A stretch of DNA of 64,000 bases from contig PBLF01000002.1 of NCBI GenBank assembly GCA_002722295.1, positions 146,284-210,283 on the forward strand, given 5' to 3'. Source of the stretch: Stappia sp. Lineage in GTDB: Bacteria; Pseudomonadota; Alphaproteobacteria; Rhizobiales; Stappiaceae. Position 1 is the first letter of the stretch. Each line of letters opens with the position of its first letter. Below, piece after piece: positions 9,482-22,281 of the stretch. The notes beneath the pieces were generated by a model. That model did no database searches, was not told the DNA's origin, and saw only the letters and a program-made list of their open reading frames with translations. Both the position numbers and the translations under genes were made by a program.

Positions 9482-10441
9482 CTACTGGTTCGCGTAGCGG
9501 CCCGCGTCGGCGCCATAGTGGTTGACGTAACGGCTGTTGAGGGCTTCCACCGGCATCACGATCAGCACGTCCGTGGTGCCGAACTGATGGTCCACCACGG
9601 CACCGTCGCCGATATAGGCGCCAAGCCTCAGGTATCCCTTCACGAGCGGCGGCAACTCGCGCAGGGCCTGGCGCTCGGTCACCTCGCCGCGCGGCATGCG
9701 GTTCATCTCCACGTAGCGCTCGGGCAGGGCGCGCACGCGCCAGTCTTCCGGCGCGCGGGCGTTGTGATGCAGGAAGGAAAGCTGCGAGGCCATGCGGTCC
9801 GGGTCCGTGCCCTCGATGGACGCGCAGCCGACCATGACGTCGATGCGGTGCATGAGCACATAGGCCCAGATGCCGTGCCACAGCAGTTCCACCGTACGCT
9901 TGGTGCGGTAGGGCTTGAGGACGCAGGAGCGTCCGAGCTCGAGGAACTGAAGGCGGGGATGGGCGTCGACCAGCGACTGGATCTCGAACTCGCTCGAGGT
10001 GTAGAAGCCGCCGTGCCGTTCGGCGACGTCCTGGCGCAACAGGCGGTAGGTTCCGACGATGCGCGGCTTGCGGCGGCCGAGCGCGTTGCGCTGCGGCGTC
10101 TCGTGGTCGAGAACCAGGAGATGATCGCAGATCGCGTCATAGGCGTCGATGTCGCGGCGCGTGGCCTGGGTCTCGGCGTCGGCGATCGCGGACATTTCCT
10201 CGTAGAAGACGTGGTAACGCAGCTCCTGCGCCTTGCGTACTTCCTTGGGCGTGCGCGCCAGACGCACTTCCAGCGGCCCGATGCGGCCAAGGCTTGGCGT
10301 GTTGCGACCGGCCGGCAGGGTGCCGGGAAGCGGCAACCAAGCCGGCTTCAGGCCGGAGGCCGGCACGAACTTGCGGACCAGGTTGCGCGGTGACAGGCGG
10401 CCTGCCTTCGCGCGATGTTCGTTGCTGTCCAGTCGTTCCAT
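9482..10441 (-). CDS. OlsB-like GNAT acyltransferase
   Basis: The 319-aa product belongs to the hemolysin-type GNAT family that includes OlsB, which transfers a 3-hydroxyacyl group from ACP to ornithine in ornithine-lipid synthesis. Matching segments are RYHVFYEEM near residue 75, the IVGTYRLL strand, LELGRSCV and the LLWHGIWAYVL helix. No olsA gene is adjacent, so the exact acyl acceptor is inferred from family only. The first 50 or so residues are a non-conserved extension, so a later start is possible. Confidence 0.75.
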   Translation of the reverse strand: MERLDSNEHRAKAGRLSPRNLVRKFVPASGLKPAWLPLPGTLPAGRNTPSLGRIGPLEVRLARTPKEVRKAQELRYHVFYEEMSAIADAETQATRRDIDAYDAICDHLLVLDHETPQRNALGRRKPRIVGTYRLLRQDVAERHGGFYTSSEFEIQSLVDAHPRLQFLELGRSCVLKPYRTKRTVELLWHGIWAYVLMHRIDVMVGCASIEGTDPDRMASQLSFLHHNARAPEDWRVRALPERYVEMNRMPRGEVTERQALRELPPLVKGYLRLGAYIGDGAVVDHQFGTTDVLIVMPVEALNSRYVNHYGADAGRYANQ

Positions 10442-10774
10442 CGTCCCGACGCCCTTTTCTCGTTTCCCCCGCCGGACGTATTCGACGTCCCGCGCGCATT
10501 ATATAGTGGCTCGTGCGATCGTAACACACCCGTAGAAGTCGCAGCCGCCTCACAACCCGCCTGACGCGAAGGTGAAACAGGTCCGGCAAACGGCCTCGCG
10601 GGGCCCTCCGCCCGGATCGTTAGCCGTGACTTGAACCACAAGTCTCCGACACTTCCATGACAAAAGGCTGGCAGGGGCGGATGGACACCAGCACGCAAGC
10701 GCTGGCGTATGCCCGGAACGGTGCCGGTGCGGATGGCTAGGGAAACTTTCGAGAGCCCGTGTCGCGGCGGAAGG
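10442..10774. other. Intergenic region between the OlsB-like gene and the hybrid kinase gene
   Basis: This 333-base stretch holds a probable promoter for the OlsB-like gene and otherwise nothing I can support as coding. Open frames crossing it have no family resemblance. A short dyad (CAGC...GCTG) lies near 10690 but lacks a T-run. Confidence 0.5.
10498..10525 (-). promoter_or_regulatory. Putative promoter of the OlsB-like gene
   Basis: On the minus strand a perfect TATAAT -10 box lies 16 bases downstream of GTTACG, a weak -35 box. Its location about 60 bases upstream of the start codon fits. The weak -35 keeps this tentative. Confidence 0.45.
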
Positions 10775-13054
<2,280 letters not shown>

Positions 13055-13258
13055 GGCAGGATCGCGCCCTTCCGGTTGCGCAACCGGAGGGGCCGGGCTG
13101 GTCTTGCGGGTCGTGGCGGGCACCGGAACTCCTTGGCGGCAAATCGTCCGACGGGGCGGCGCGAGCGCCACCCTTCATCGACGAAGTGTCGCAGGGAGAC
13201 CTTGAAAAAACGTTGCCTTTCCGGCGCGCCGCCAAGCGCGGCACGCCGGTCGCCCGCA

Positions 13259-14281
<1,023 letters not shown>

Positions 14282-14352
14282 GAGGGATCTCCGTTGTTCC
14301 CTCATTTAGGAAACCCGCACAGGGGCGCCAAGGGCGGGGGCCGGAATCGCGT

Positions 14353-15882
14353 TCAGGCGGGACTGCGCTCCAGGGCCGCGCCGCGATAGGACAGGGCCTC
14401 TGCGAGATGCACCCGCGAAACGTTTTCCGCAGCGTCCAGATCGGCGAGCGTGCGGGCGACCTTGAGGACCCGATGATAGCCGCGCGCCGACAGGTGCAGC
14501 CGCTCCGCAGCCCCCTGCAGCAGGTCGAGGCCGGCCGCATCCGGCCGGGCCACCTCCTCGATGAGGCGGCTGTCGGCCTGCGCATTGGTGCGTGCCGCCG
14601 CCCCGAGCGCGGCATAGCGGCTTGCCTGGAGCCGGCGTGCGGCGGACACGCGGGCGGCGACCGTCGCCGAGCTTTCTCCCGTGCCGCTACCGCCCATGAG
14701 ATCGGCCGCCGAGACCGCCGGCACCTCGATGCGCAGGTCGATGCGATCGAGCAGCGGGCCGGAGAGGCGGGCCTGATACTCGCTGGCGCAGCGTTCGCCC
14801 CGCCGGCACACGTGGCCGGGCTCGCCCGCGTGTCCGCAGCGGCACGGGTTCATCGCCGCGATGAGCTGGACCCGCGAGGGATAGCTGGTTCGGTGGTTCG
14901 CCCGGACGATCACCGTCTCGCCGCTTTCGAGCGGCTGGCGCAACCCGTCGAGCACCTGCGGCTGGAACTCGGGCAACTCGTCGAGAAAGAGAATGCCGTT
15001 GTGGGCGAGCGATACCTCGCCGGGCCGGGCCTTGATGCCACCGCCCACCAGTGCCGCCATGGAGGCCGAATGATGCGGCGCGCGGAACGGTCGGCGGTCC
15101 GACAGCCTGCCGTCGGCCAGTTCCCCTGCGATCGAGGCGACCATCGACACCTCGAGAAGCTCCTTCGGCGACAGCGGCGGCAGGATGGAGGGAAGCCGGC
15201 TTGCAAGCATCGACTTGCCGGCTCCCGGAGGGCCGATCATGAGCAGGTTGTGCCCGCCGGCCGCCGCGATCTCCAGCGCCCGCTTGGCGGTTTCCTGGCC
15301 GCGCACCTCGGCGAGATCGGGAAGGGCTCCCGGAGCGCCGCCAAGCCTTGGCGCGGGCCGCGACAGCATCTGTGTTCCCTTGAAGTGATTCGCGAGCTGG
15401 ATCAGGGAGCCGGGGGCGATGAGCGCCATGTCCGGATCGGCCCATGCGGCTTCCGCGCCGCAGGCGGCCGGACAGATCAGGCCCTTGCCGAGAGCGTTGG
15501 CGCCGATGGCCGCCGGCAGCACGCCCGCGACCGGCGATACCGTGCCGTCGAGCGCGAGTTCGCCGAGCACCACGTAGCCTTCGAGGTCGGCGGAGGGAAG
15601 CGCGCCCATCGCGGCCATGAGCGCCAGCGCGATGGGCAGGTCGAAGTGGGAGCCTTCCTTGGGAAGATCCGCGGGCGCGAGATTGACGGTGACGCGTTTC
15701 GCGGGAAGCGCCAGGCCCGAGGCGAGAAGGGCGGCGCGCACGCGCTCGCGGCTCTCGCCCACCGCCTTGTCCGGCAGGCCGACGATGGTGAAGGCGACCT
15801 GTCCCGGACCGATCTGTACCTGGACGTCGACGGGCTTGGCCTCGATCCCCTGGAAGGCGACCGTCGTCACCCGTGACACCAT
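14353..15882 (-). CDS. comM: YifB/ComM-family Mg-chelatase-like AAA+ ATPase
   Basis: This 509-aa protein matches ComM, a hexameric branch-migration helicase that promotes integration of foreign single-stranded DNA in competent bacteria. The N-terminal domain has the GLPDKAVGESRERVRAAL segment. The AAA+ core has Walker A GPPGAGKS and Walker B LFLDELPEF, and the zinc-binding loop CRCGH...C is next to the arginine-rich part. The C-terminal domain carries SARGYHRVLKVARTLADL. A GGAGGGCGGGGG stretch precedes the ATG. No other competence gene is in the window. Confidence 0.93.
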   Translation of the reverse strand: MVSRVTTVAFQGIEAKPVDVQVQIGPGQVAFTIVGLPDKAVGESRERVRAALLASGLALPAKRVTVNLAPADLPKEGSHFDLPIALALMAAMGALPSADLEGYVVLGELALDGTVSPVAGVLPAAIGANALGKGLICPAACGAEAAWADPDMALIAPGSLIQLANHFKGTQMLSRPAPRLGGAPGALPDLAEVRGQETAKRALEIAAAGGHNLLMIGPPGAGKSMLASRLPSILPPLSPKELLEVSMVASIAGELADGRLSDRRPFRAPHHSASMAALVGGGIKARPGEVSLAHNGILFLDELPEFQPQVLDGLRQPLESGETVIVRANHRTSYPSRVQLIAAMNPCRCGHAGEPGHVCRRGERCASEYQARLSGPLLDRIDLRIEVPAVSAADLMGGSGTGESSATVAARVSAARRLQASRYAALGAAARTNAQADSRLIEEVARPDAAGLDLLQGAAERLHLSARGYHRVLKVARTLADLDAAENVSRVHLAEALSYRGAALERSPA

Positions 15883-16044
15883 CCCCCGCCCTCCGGATCC
15901 GCCAGGCCCCGAGGGGCGGCACGCGCAATGACTGCACTGTCAATGCCTGCAACCTAGCGCAAGCATGGCGTGCAGGCAACCGGAGGGGGAGGGCCCGGTC
16001 GCGTCTCGCGGTGTGCGTGCCGCCTCGCCGTGCGGCGGCAGGCG

Positions 16045-17055
16045 TCAGGCAGAGGCGCGCTTCGCCTCGACCGTGTCCCAGAGCCTTGCCGCGATGTCCG
16101 GTCCGCCGAGCCTTGCGACGGCGCGGATACCCGTTGGTGCGGTGACGTTGATCTCGGTGAGGAAGCCGTCGATCACGTCGATGCCGACCAGGATCAGGCC
16201 TTTCTCGCGCAGCGAGGGGCCGAGGCGGGCACAGATCTCGCGCTCGCGCTCGCTCAGGTCCGCCTCGCGGGCGGCGCCGCCGCGCACCATGTTGGAGCGC
16301 AGGTCTCCTTCCTGAGGCACCCGGTTCACGGCTCCGGCGAACTCGCCGTCGACGAGCAGGATGCGCTTGTCGCCCTTTGAGACATTCGGCAGGAAGCGCT
16401 GGATCACCCAGGGCTCGCGGAATGTGGCGGCGAAGAAGTCGTAGAGCGAGCCGTAGTTGAGATCGTCCGCCGTGATACGGAAGACGGCCGCGCCGCCATG
16501 TCCGAAGAGCGGCTTCATGACGATGTCGCCATGCCTTGCGCGGAAGGCGTCGATCGCGCCCCTGTCGCGGGTGATGAGCGTCTCCGGCATCAGGTCGGGG
16601 AACTCGGTGACGAACAGCTTTTCCGGCGCGTTTCGCACGGAAGCCGGATCGTTCACCACCAGCGTCTTCGGGTGGATCTTCTCCAGCATGTGGGTGGCCG
16701 CGACATAGGCCATGTCAAAGGGCGGGTCCTGACGCATGAGCACCACGTCCACTTCGGAAAGGTCGGTGACGACGCTCTCGCCCAGGCTGAAGTGATTGCC
16801 CGGTTCGTCACGAACCTCCACCGGCTCCAGGCCGGCCGTGACCGTGTTGCCGATCATGGCGAGCCGGTCGGGCGTGTAGTGGAAGAGCTCGTGCCCGCGC
16901 GCCTGCGCCTCGAGCAGCAGCGCGAAGGCGCTGTCGCCGGCAATGTTGATGCTGCGGATATGATCCATCTGCACGGCGACCCTGAGAGAACGGCCCGTGC
17001 GGCTGGTGCCGGACCCGGCAGGGCCGGGTTGTGCGGAAGACGTGGTGCTGGACAT
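16045..17055 (-). CDS. gshB: Glutathione synthase
   Basis: GshB (336 aa) joins gamma-glutamylcysteine and glycine using ATP. The ATP-grasp fold is evident from [34 protein letters not shown] N-terminal sequence, [27 protein letters not shown] and the C-terminal NVTAPTGI. I chose the [10 protein letters not shown] start, preceded by GGAG, over an upstream codon that adds 37 non-conserved residues. It lies downstream of yraN and rsmI in an arrangement common to alphaproteobacteria. Confidence 0.95.
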   Translation of the reverse strand: MSSTTSSAQPGPAGSGTSRTGRSLRVAVQMDHIRSINIAGDSAFALLLEAQARGHELFHYTPDRLAMIGNTVTAGLEPVEVRDEPGNHFSLGESVVTDLSEVDVVLMRQDPPFDMAYVAATHMLEKIHPKTLVVNDPASVRNAPEKLFVTEFPDLMPETLITRDRGAIDAFRARHGDIVMKPLFGHGGAAVFRITADDLNYGSLYDFFAATFREPWVIQRFLPNVSKGDKRILLVDGEFAGAVNRVPQEGDLRSNMVRGGAAREADLSEREREICARLGPSLREKGLILVGIDVIDGFLTEINVTAPTGIRAVARLGGPDIAARLWDTVEAKRASA

Positions 17056-17193
17056 GGCGTTCTCCGGGAGCGGAGGCGATAGGGAAGGCGGTCCGGAGAC
17101 GGGACACCCGGAGCGCGGCGTTGTAGAAGCATATGCGGACGCGGACACCTCTTGTCCAGACGTCACGATGTTTCACCCGGCAAACAGCCGGTG

Positions 17194-17601
17194 CTACTGC
17201 CCCTCGAAGATGTTGGAGACATGTTCGGGAAGGCGCAGGGGCACGACCAGAACCGCGTCGAAGCGCAGCGTGGCGTCTTGAAGGTCCCCGCGTCCGGACT
17301 GCCACTGGCGGGCGGCGGCCGAGATGCGCCGTGCGGCGTGGGGCGTGATGGCGGCAAGGGCGGCGTCCCGGGTCGCGCGCGCCTTCACCTCCACGAAGAT
17401 CACGGTCTTCGCCCGTCGGGCGATGATGTCGATCTCGCCGGTGCCGGCCTTGTAGCGCCGCGCCAGGATGCGCCAGCCTTTCAGCCGCAAGAAAAGCGCG
17501 GCGAGCGCTTCAGCGCGCAGGCCGAGGCGATAGGCTGCGGGCCTCGGCCTGCGACGCGCCGGTCCCTTTTCTCCGTCGCCGCCTGTCGTCCGCCCCGCCA
17601 C
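17194..17601 (-). CDS. yraN: YraN family (UPF0102) endonuclease-like protein
   Basis: The 135-aa product belongs to UPF0102, a small nuclease-fold family of uncertain role. The endonuclease-like core is clear: GLRAEALAALFLRLKGWRIL helix, GEIDII and FVEVKAR, which supply the Asp and Glu-x-Lys of the fold. It follows the 57-aa membrane protein and precedes gshB. Confidence 0.9.
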   Translation of the reverse strand: MAGRTTGGDGEKGPARRRPRPAAYRLGLRAEALAALFLRLKGWRILARRYKAGTGEIDIIARRAKTVIFVEVKARATRDAALAAITPHAARRISAAARQWQSGRGDLQDATLRFDAVLVVPLRLPEHVSNIFEGQ

Positions 17602-17611
17602 TGCCGCGCCC

Positions 17612-17785
17612 TCAGCCGACGGGCTGGAACATCGCGGTAAAGACGATCGCCGCCACCGCGACGACGAATCCGCCGAGCGCCAGCTTCCACGCGTCCCGGC
17701 GATGCCTGAGACCCGGCCAGCCCAGCGGCTTGATGACCTGGATCGCCGCGACGAGCGCGAAGAAGACCATGATGATCTTTGTCAT
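17612..17785 (-). CDS. Small two-helix membrane protein (57 aa) between rsmI and yraN
   Basis: I do not recognise this protein. It starts MTKIIMVFFALVAAIQVIKP, has a basic loop (RHRRDAW) and a second hydrophobic segment (LALGGFVVAVAAIVF), so it likely spans the inner membrane twice. Its ATG overlaps the rsmI stop by four bases and yraN starts ten bases after its end. That coupling argues it is a real gene of the operon rather than a chance frame. Confidence 0.7.
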   Translation of the reverse strand: MTKIIMVFFALVAAIQVIKPLGWPGLRHRRDAWKLALGGFVVAVAAIVFTAMFQPVG

Positions 17786-18759
17786 GGCGTTTCGTCCTTC
17801 CGGTCCGCGGATTTCAGCTCCATGGCACGGGCATAGAGCACCTTGCGGTCGAGGCCGGTTGCCCGCGCCACCTCCTTGGCCGCGCCCGCCGGTTTCATGG
17901 TCGCGAGAGCGGCGGCAAGCAACGCGTCCGCGTCCTCCGGATCGGCATCGTGCCCGGCCTCGGGCGGTCCGACGACTATGACGATCTCGCCGCGCACGTT
18001 CTCGTCCGCGAAACGGTCGTGAAGCTCGGCGAGTGTTCCGCGCTCGAAGGTCTCGAACGCCTTTGTGAGCTCGCGCGCCACGACCGCCTCCCGCTCCGCG
18101 CCAAGTGTCGTGGCCATGTCGGCGAGGGTCGCGGCGACCCGTCTCGGACTTTCGAAGAAGACCAGCGTCGCGGGAATGCCGCCGAGTTCGGCAAGCCGGC
18201 TGCGCCGCTGTCCCTGCTTTACCGGAAGAAAGCCGGCAAAGCAGAATGTGTCCGTCGCCAGGCCCGCGCCGACGAGCGCGGCGAGCGGGGCGCTTGCCCC
18301 CGGCAGCGGGATGACCTGGTGTCCTTCGGCCAGAACGTCGCGCACCAGCCGGTAACCGGGGTCGGAAACGAGGGGCGTGCCCGCGTCCGATACGAGGGCG
18401 ACCACCCCGCCTTCGCCAAGGGCTGAAAGCAGCCGGGGCCGGGCGCGCTCGGCGTTGTGTTCGTGATAGGCGGTCAGCGGGGTCTTCAGGCCGTAGCGGT
18501 GCATCAGCTTGGACGTCACGCGCGTGTCCTCGCAGGCGACGAGGTCCGCCGTCGCCAGTGTTTCGAGCGCGCGCAGGGTGATGTCGCCGAGGTTGCCGAT
18601 CGGGGTCGCGACGATGTAGAGCCCTGGCGCCGGCCTGCGTGCGGGAATGCGCTGGCCGGCGAGAAAGAAGTCGCGCGAGGCGGATCCGGTCGCTTCCGCG
18701 AACGCGTCGGCCTCCGTTTCCTCGTCGGGTTCGCTCGGCTCTGGCGGACGGGCGCTCAT
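17782..18759 (-). CDS. rsmI: 16S rRNA 2'-O-methyltransferase RsmI
   Basis: RsmI (325 aa) methylates the 2'-O of C1402 in 16S rRNA using S-adenosylmethionine. The family hallmarks GLYIVATPIGNLGDITLRAL, ACEDTR, SDAGTPLVSDPG, PLPGASA and FFESPRR are present in order. The start MSARPPEPSE gives a longer acidic N-terminal tail (about 45 residues) than E. coli RsmI. The stop overlaps the next small gene. Confidence 0.94.
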   Translation of the reverse strand: MSARPPEPSEPDEETEADAFAEATGSASRDFFLAGQRIPARRPAPGLYIVATPIGNLGDITLRALETLATADLVACEDTRVTSKLMHRYGLKTPLTAYHEHNAERARPRLLSALGEGGVVALVSDAGTPLVSDPGYRLVRDVLAEGHQVIPLPGASAPLAALVGAGLATDTFCFAGFLPVKQGQRRSRLAELGGIPATLVFFESPRRVAATLADMATTLGAEREAVVARELTKAFETFERGTLAELHDRFADENVRGEIVIVVGPPEAGHDADPEDADALLAAALATMKPAGAAKEVARATGLDRKVLYARAMELKSADRKDETP

Positions 18760-19019
18760 CTTCGCGGAAGGTCCTTGCGGCTGGCCCGGCGGCCGGCTGG
18801 CGCGGGCGTCTTGACGGGGCGCCGGCCGAACGGATGCGGCGGGCGGTCGGCCCGTTGTGACAGGAAACGCGGGGCAGGCCAAGGCCGGGCGCGCCGCTTG
18901 GCATTTGCAGCCTGCGAAAGGGGCTGGTAATCATCGCGTTGAACGGGACAATCGGGCCCGGGCAGGGATTTCGACACACGCCTTTCGGCGACGGGAGAGC
19001 GGACGAGGTGCAAGGTTTC

Positions 19020-20231
19020 ATGGGCAAGAGCCTTTCGGGCCGGGGCTGGGCCCCTTCACGGCGTACCGGGCTGCGTGCGGGGTTCGCCGTCGCGGCGGGC
19101 CTGCTTCTCGCCGCCTGTACCGGATCGACACTGGGTGAATACCCGGGATATCCGTCCACGCCGACGCAGCCTGCGGTGCGCGGCGAGACCGTCGGCACGG
19201 GCTCCGTGCGCGTCGCCATGTTGCTTCCGATGACCGGCGGCGGCAGCGCCACCTCCATCGCCAGCGTGTTCCGCAACACGGCCGAACTGGCGTTGTCCGA
19301 CTTCCAGGGCGCCGACATCCAGATCCTGGTGAAGGATACCGGCGGTACGGCCGAAGGCGCGCGCGTCGCCGCCCAGGCGGCCATCACGGAAGGCGCCGAA
19401 CTGATCCTCGGCCCGGTCTTCGCGCCGGCGGTCGGTGGGGCGGCCAGCGTGGCCCGCTCGTCGGGCGTGCCGGTCGTTGCCTTTTCCAGCGATGAATCCG
19501 TTGCCTCGCGCGGCGTATACCTGCTGAGCTTCCTGCCCCGCAGCGACGTGAGCCGCGTCGTTTCCTATGCCGCCCGCGAAGGCAAGCGTTCCTTCGCCGC
19601 GATCCTGCCCGACGACACCTATGGCGCGGTCGCCGAGGCGGCGTTCCGGCAGGAGGTCGGCCGCGCGGGCGGGCGCATCGTCGCCATCGAGCGCTACAAG
19701 CTTGCGGGCAACGATACGACGGACCTGACCGCGCGCCTCGCCAAGATCGCGCAGATCGGGTCCCAGGTGGATGCGATCTTCGTGCCCGCCGGCAACGTGG
19801 CTCCCTTCGTCGCCCAGACGCTGTCCTCCAGCGGCGTGAACCTCGGCAACGTGAAGCTGCTTGGTTCGGGACAGTGGGAAAACCAGCAGGTGCTCAACGC
19901 CGCGCCGCTGACGGGCGCCTGGTACCCGGGTCCGGACGCCTCCGGCTTCAACGCCTTCGCCGAGCGCTATCAGGCGAAGTTCGGCAGCCGTCCTCCGCGC
20001 AACGCGACACTTGCCTATGACGGGACGATCCTTGCGGCGGGGCTCGTGCGGTCCGCCGGTCAGGCGCGGTTCTCGGAGCGGGTGCTGACCAACCGGGACG
20101 GCTTCCTCGGCATCGACGGCGTGTTCCGTTTCGAGCGTGACGGCACGAACCAGCGCGGTCTCGCGATCTACGAGGTCACGGGGCAGGGGTCGCGTGTCAT
20201 TTCGCCGGCACCGAGGTCCTTCGGCGGCTGA
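19020..20231 (+). CDS. LpoA-like penicillin-binding protein activator lipoprotein
   Basis: The 403-aa protein has a lipoprotein signal with lipobox LLAAC (Cys near residue 33) and a periplasmic ligand-binding (type I) domain with VRVAMLLPMTGGG, LILGPVFAPAVGG and a C-terminal NATLAYDG. It matches the penicillin-binding protein activator family (LpoA/YraM). It is divergent from rsmI-yraN-gshB, the arrangement used to recognise this family in alphaproteobacteria. I chose MGKSLSGRGW because it gives a proper n-region; an earlier codon adds 27 residues. The partner synthase could be the class A PBP in this window, but that is inference. Confidence 0.86.
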   Translation: MGKSLSGRGWAPSRRTGLRAGFAVAAGLLLAACTGSTLGEYPGYPSTPTQPAVRGETVGTGSVRVAMLLPMTGGGSATSIASVFRNTAELALSDFQGADIQILVKDTGGTAEGARVAAQAAITEGAELILGPVFAPAVGGAASVARSSGVPVVAFSSDESVASRGVYLLSFLPRSDVSRVVSYAAREGKRSFAAILPDDTYGAVAEAAFRQEVGRAGGRIVAIERYKLAGNDTTDLTARLAKIAQIGSQVDAIFVPAGNVAPFVAQTLSSSGVNLGNVKLLGSGQWENQQVLNAAPLTGAWYPGPDASGFNAFAERYQAKFGSRPPRNATLAYDGTILAAGLVRSAGQARFSERVLTNRDGFLGIDGVFRFERDGTNQRGLAIYEVTGQGSRVISPAPRSFGG

Positions 20232-20340
20232 GGCCGGCGGGAGGCGTCGGGCCGGAAAGAGGGGCGCCGCGACGGGCGCCGGATGCTGACATGACCGCCC
20301 ACGCCGCGCGCCGGGCGGTTTCCTTGCGGAGATTCCGGCC

Positions 20341-21573
20341 GTGAGCCTGACCGACACCCGTATCCTGCTCGTCATCGGTGGCGGCATCGCCGCCTACAAG
20401 AGCCTCGATCTCATTCGCCGGCTGCGCGAGCGCGGGGCGCGCGTGCGCTGCGTGATGACCGAGGGGGCGACGCGCTTCGTCACACCGCTGTCGGTCGGCG
20501 CACTGACCGGCGACAAGGTGTTCACCGAGCTGTTCGACCGCGACGACGAGCATGATGTCGGTCACATTCGCCTGGCCCGAGAGGCGGATGCGATCGTGGT
20601 CGCTCCGGCAACCGCCAACCTCATGGCCAGGATGGCGAACGGTCTGGCCGACGACCTCGCGACGGCGGTTCTTCTTGCCTCCGACCGGCCGCTGCTCGTC
20701 GCACCGGCGATGAACCCGGCCATGTGGTCGCATCCGGCCACCCGGCGCAACGTGGCGACGCTTTCCGGCGACGGGGCGCATGTCGTCGGACCGAATGCCG
20801 GTGAGATGGCAGAGCGGGGCGAGGCGGGCGTGGGCCGCATGGCGGAGCCGCTCGAGATCGTCGAGGCGCTTCGTTCGATGCTTGCCGCGCGCGACGACGA
20901 TGACGGGATACGCGGAATCCTGGCGGGGCGGCATGTTCTGGTCACCGCCGGCCCCACGCATGAGCCCATCGACCCGGTCCGCTACATCGCCAACCGCTCG
21001 TCGGGAAAACAGGGATTTGCCATCGCCGGCTGGCTCGCAAGGGCCGGTGCGCGGGTCACCCTCGTGTCCGGCCCCGTCGGGCTTGCGGATCCGGAAGGCG
21101 TCGACGTGGTGCGCGTCGAGACCGCCCGCCAGATGCTTTCCGCGGTCGAGGAGGCGCTTCCCGCCGACGTGGCGGTGATGGCGGCGGCTGTCGCCGACTG
21201 GCGCGCCGTGTCGGAAAGCGGCAGCAAGATCAAGAAGGACGGCAGCGGCAGCATTCCGGCGCTGGAACTTGCCGAGAACCCGGACATCCTTGCCACCGTC
21301 GGACGCCATTCGACCCTGCGTCCGCGCCTCGTGGTCGGCTTCGCCGCCGAGACCGATGCGCTGCTGGACAATGCGACCGCCAAACTCCGGCGCAAGGGCG
21401 CGGACATGATTGTCGCAAATGACGTCTCGCCGGAGCATGGCGTCATGGGCGGCGACGCCAACACGGTTCGCCTGGTCGAGGAGGCCGGCGTCTCAGCATG
21501 GCCGACCCTTGCCAAGGACGAGGTGGCCCGCCGTCTGGTCCGGGAAATCGCCCGTCGTCTCGCCGCCTCCTGA
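20341..21573 (+). CDS. coaBC: Bifunctional phosphopantothenoylcysteine decarboxylase/synthetase
   Basis: CoaBC (410 aa) performs two steps of coenzyme A synthesis. The N-terminal flavoprotein decarboxylase has [16 protein letters not shown], the active-site region [20 protein letters not shown] and PAMNPAMW. The C-terminal synthetase has the linker [23 protein letters not shown] and the GFAAET and [12 protein letters not shown] motifs. A GTG start is used. dut follows 80 bases downstream. Confidence 0.96.
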   Translation: MSLTDTRILLVIGGGIAAYKSLDLIRRLRERGARVRCVMTEGATRFVTPLSVGALTGDKVFTELFDRDDEHDVGHIRLAREADAIVVAPATANLMARMANGLADDLATAVLLASDRPLLVAPAMNPAMWSHPATRRNVATLSGDGAHVVGPNAGEMAERGEAGVGRMAEPLEIVEALRSMLAARDDDDGIRGILAGRHVLVTAGPTHEPIDPVRYIANRSSGKQGFAIAGWLARAGARVTLVSGPVGLADPEGVDVVRVETARQMLSAVEEALPADVAVMAAAVADWRAVSESGSKIKKDGSGSIPALELAENPDILATVGRHSTLRPRLVVGFAAETDALLDNATAKLRRKGADMIVANDVSPEHGVMGGDANTVRLVEEAGVSAWPTLAKDEVARRLVREIARRLAAS

Positions 21574-21652
21574 CGAGGAGCGCGGCTTTCCTTCCGCTTC
21601 GCAGATCCCCCTGGCCGGCATCCGAGCCGGTCTTCAGACGAGGAAACCCTTC

Positions 21653-22102
21653 ATGACCGTTCCCGTTCGCGTGCGCCGCCTGCCGCATGGCGCCGACCTG
21701 CCGCTGCCCTCCTACCAGAGTGACGAGGCCGCCGGCCTCGACCTGCTGGCGGCCGTTGAGGCACCGGTCAAGATCATTGCCGGAGCGCGTGCGCTTGTTC
21801 CGACGGGCATCGCCATTGCCCTGCCGCCGCACACGGAAGCGCAGGTGCGCCCCCGCTCGGGACTGGCCGCCCGCTTCGGCGTGACGGTGCTCAACACGCC
21901 CGGCACGATCGACGCCGATTATCGCGGCGAGATCAAGGTCATCCTGGTCAATCTCGGCCACGAGACCTTCGTCGTCGAGCGTGGCGACCGCATCGCCCAG
22001 ATGGTGGTGGCGCCGGTCTCGCGCGCCGAACTGCTCGAGGTCGGCGACCTGGACGACACCGGACGGGGAGAGGGCGGCTTCGGCTCGACCGGTCGGCACT
22101 GA
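21653..22102 (+). CDS. dut: dUTP diphosphatase
   Basis: This 149-aa trimeric dUTPase converts dUTP to dUMP. All five family motifs are visible: [41 protein letters not shown] and the C-terminal arm [10 protein letters not shown]. The start follows GACGAGGA. coaBC-dut adjacency is common in proteobacteria. Confidence 0.97.
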   Translation: MTVPVRVRRLPHGADLPLPSYQSDEAAGLDLLAAVEAPVKIIAGARALVPTGIAIALPPHTEAQVRPRSGLAARFGVTVLNTPGTIDADYRGEIKVILVNLGHETFVVERGDRIAQMVVAPVSRAELLEVGDLDDTGRGEGGFGSTGRH

Positions 22103-22130
22103 CGGGTAAACTGCCGATCCCGGAACGAAA

Positions 22131-22156
22131 TTCCACGAAACGGCGTTTAAGTGGAA
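22131..22156. promoter_or_regulatory. Inverted repeat upstream of cysK (uncertain)
   Basis: TTCCAC and GTGGAA arms are separated by 14 bases in the dut-cysK gap. Nothing identifies a regulator; it could be chance. Listed because the gap shows no clear promoter. Confidence 0.25.
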
Positions 22157-22281
22157 CCGGTTTGCGTGAAGCGATCCGGCCGGCCTGACGGCGCCCCTCG
22201 TCACGGGCGGTTCGGCCTCCTACATTGCCCTACACGACGCGCGGGCGAACGAGGGTGTCCGCGCCAGACAGGGAGACCGAC

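Noticed and set aside
18899..18916. TGGCA...TGC as a sigma-54 promoter before the LpoA-like gene
   Set aside because: The GG and GC elements are not at the required spacing.
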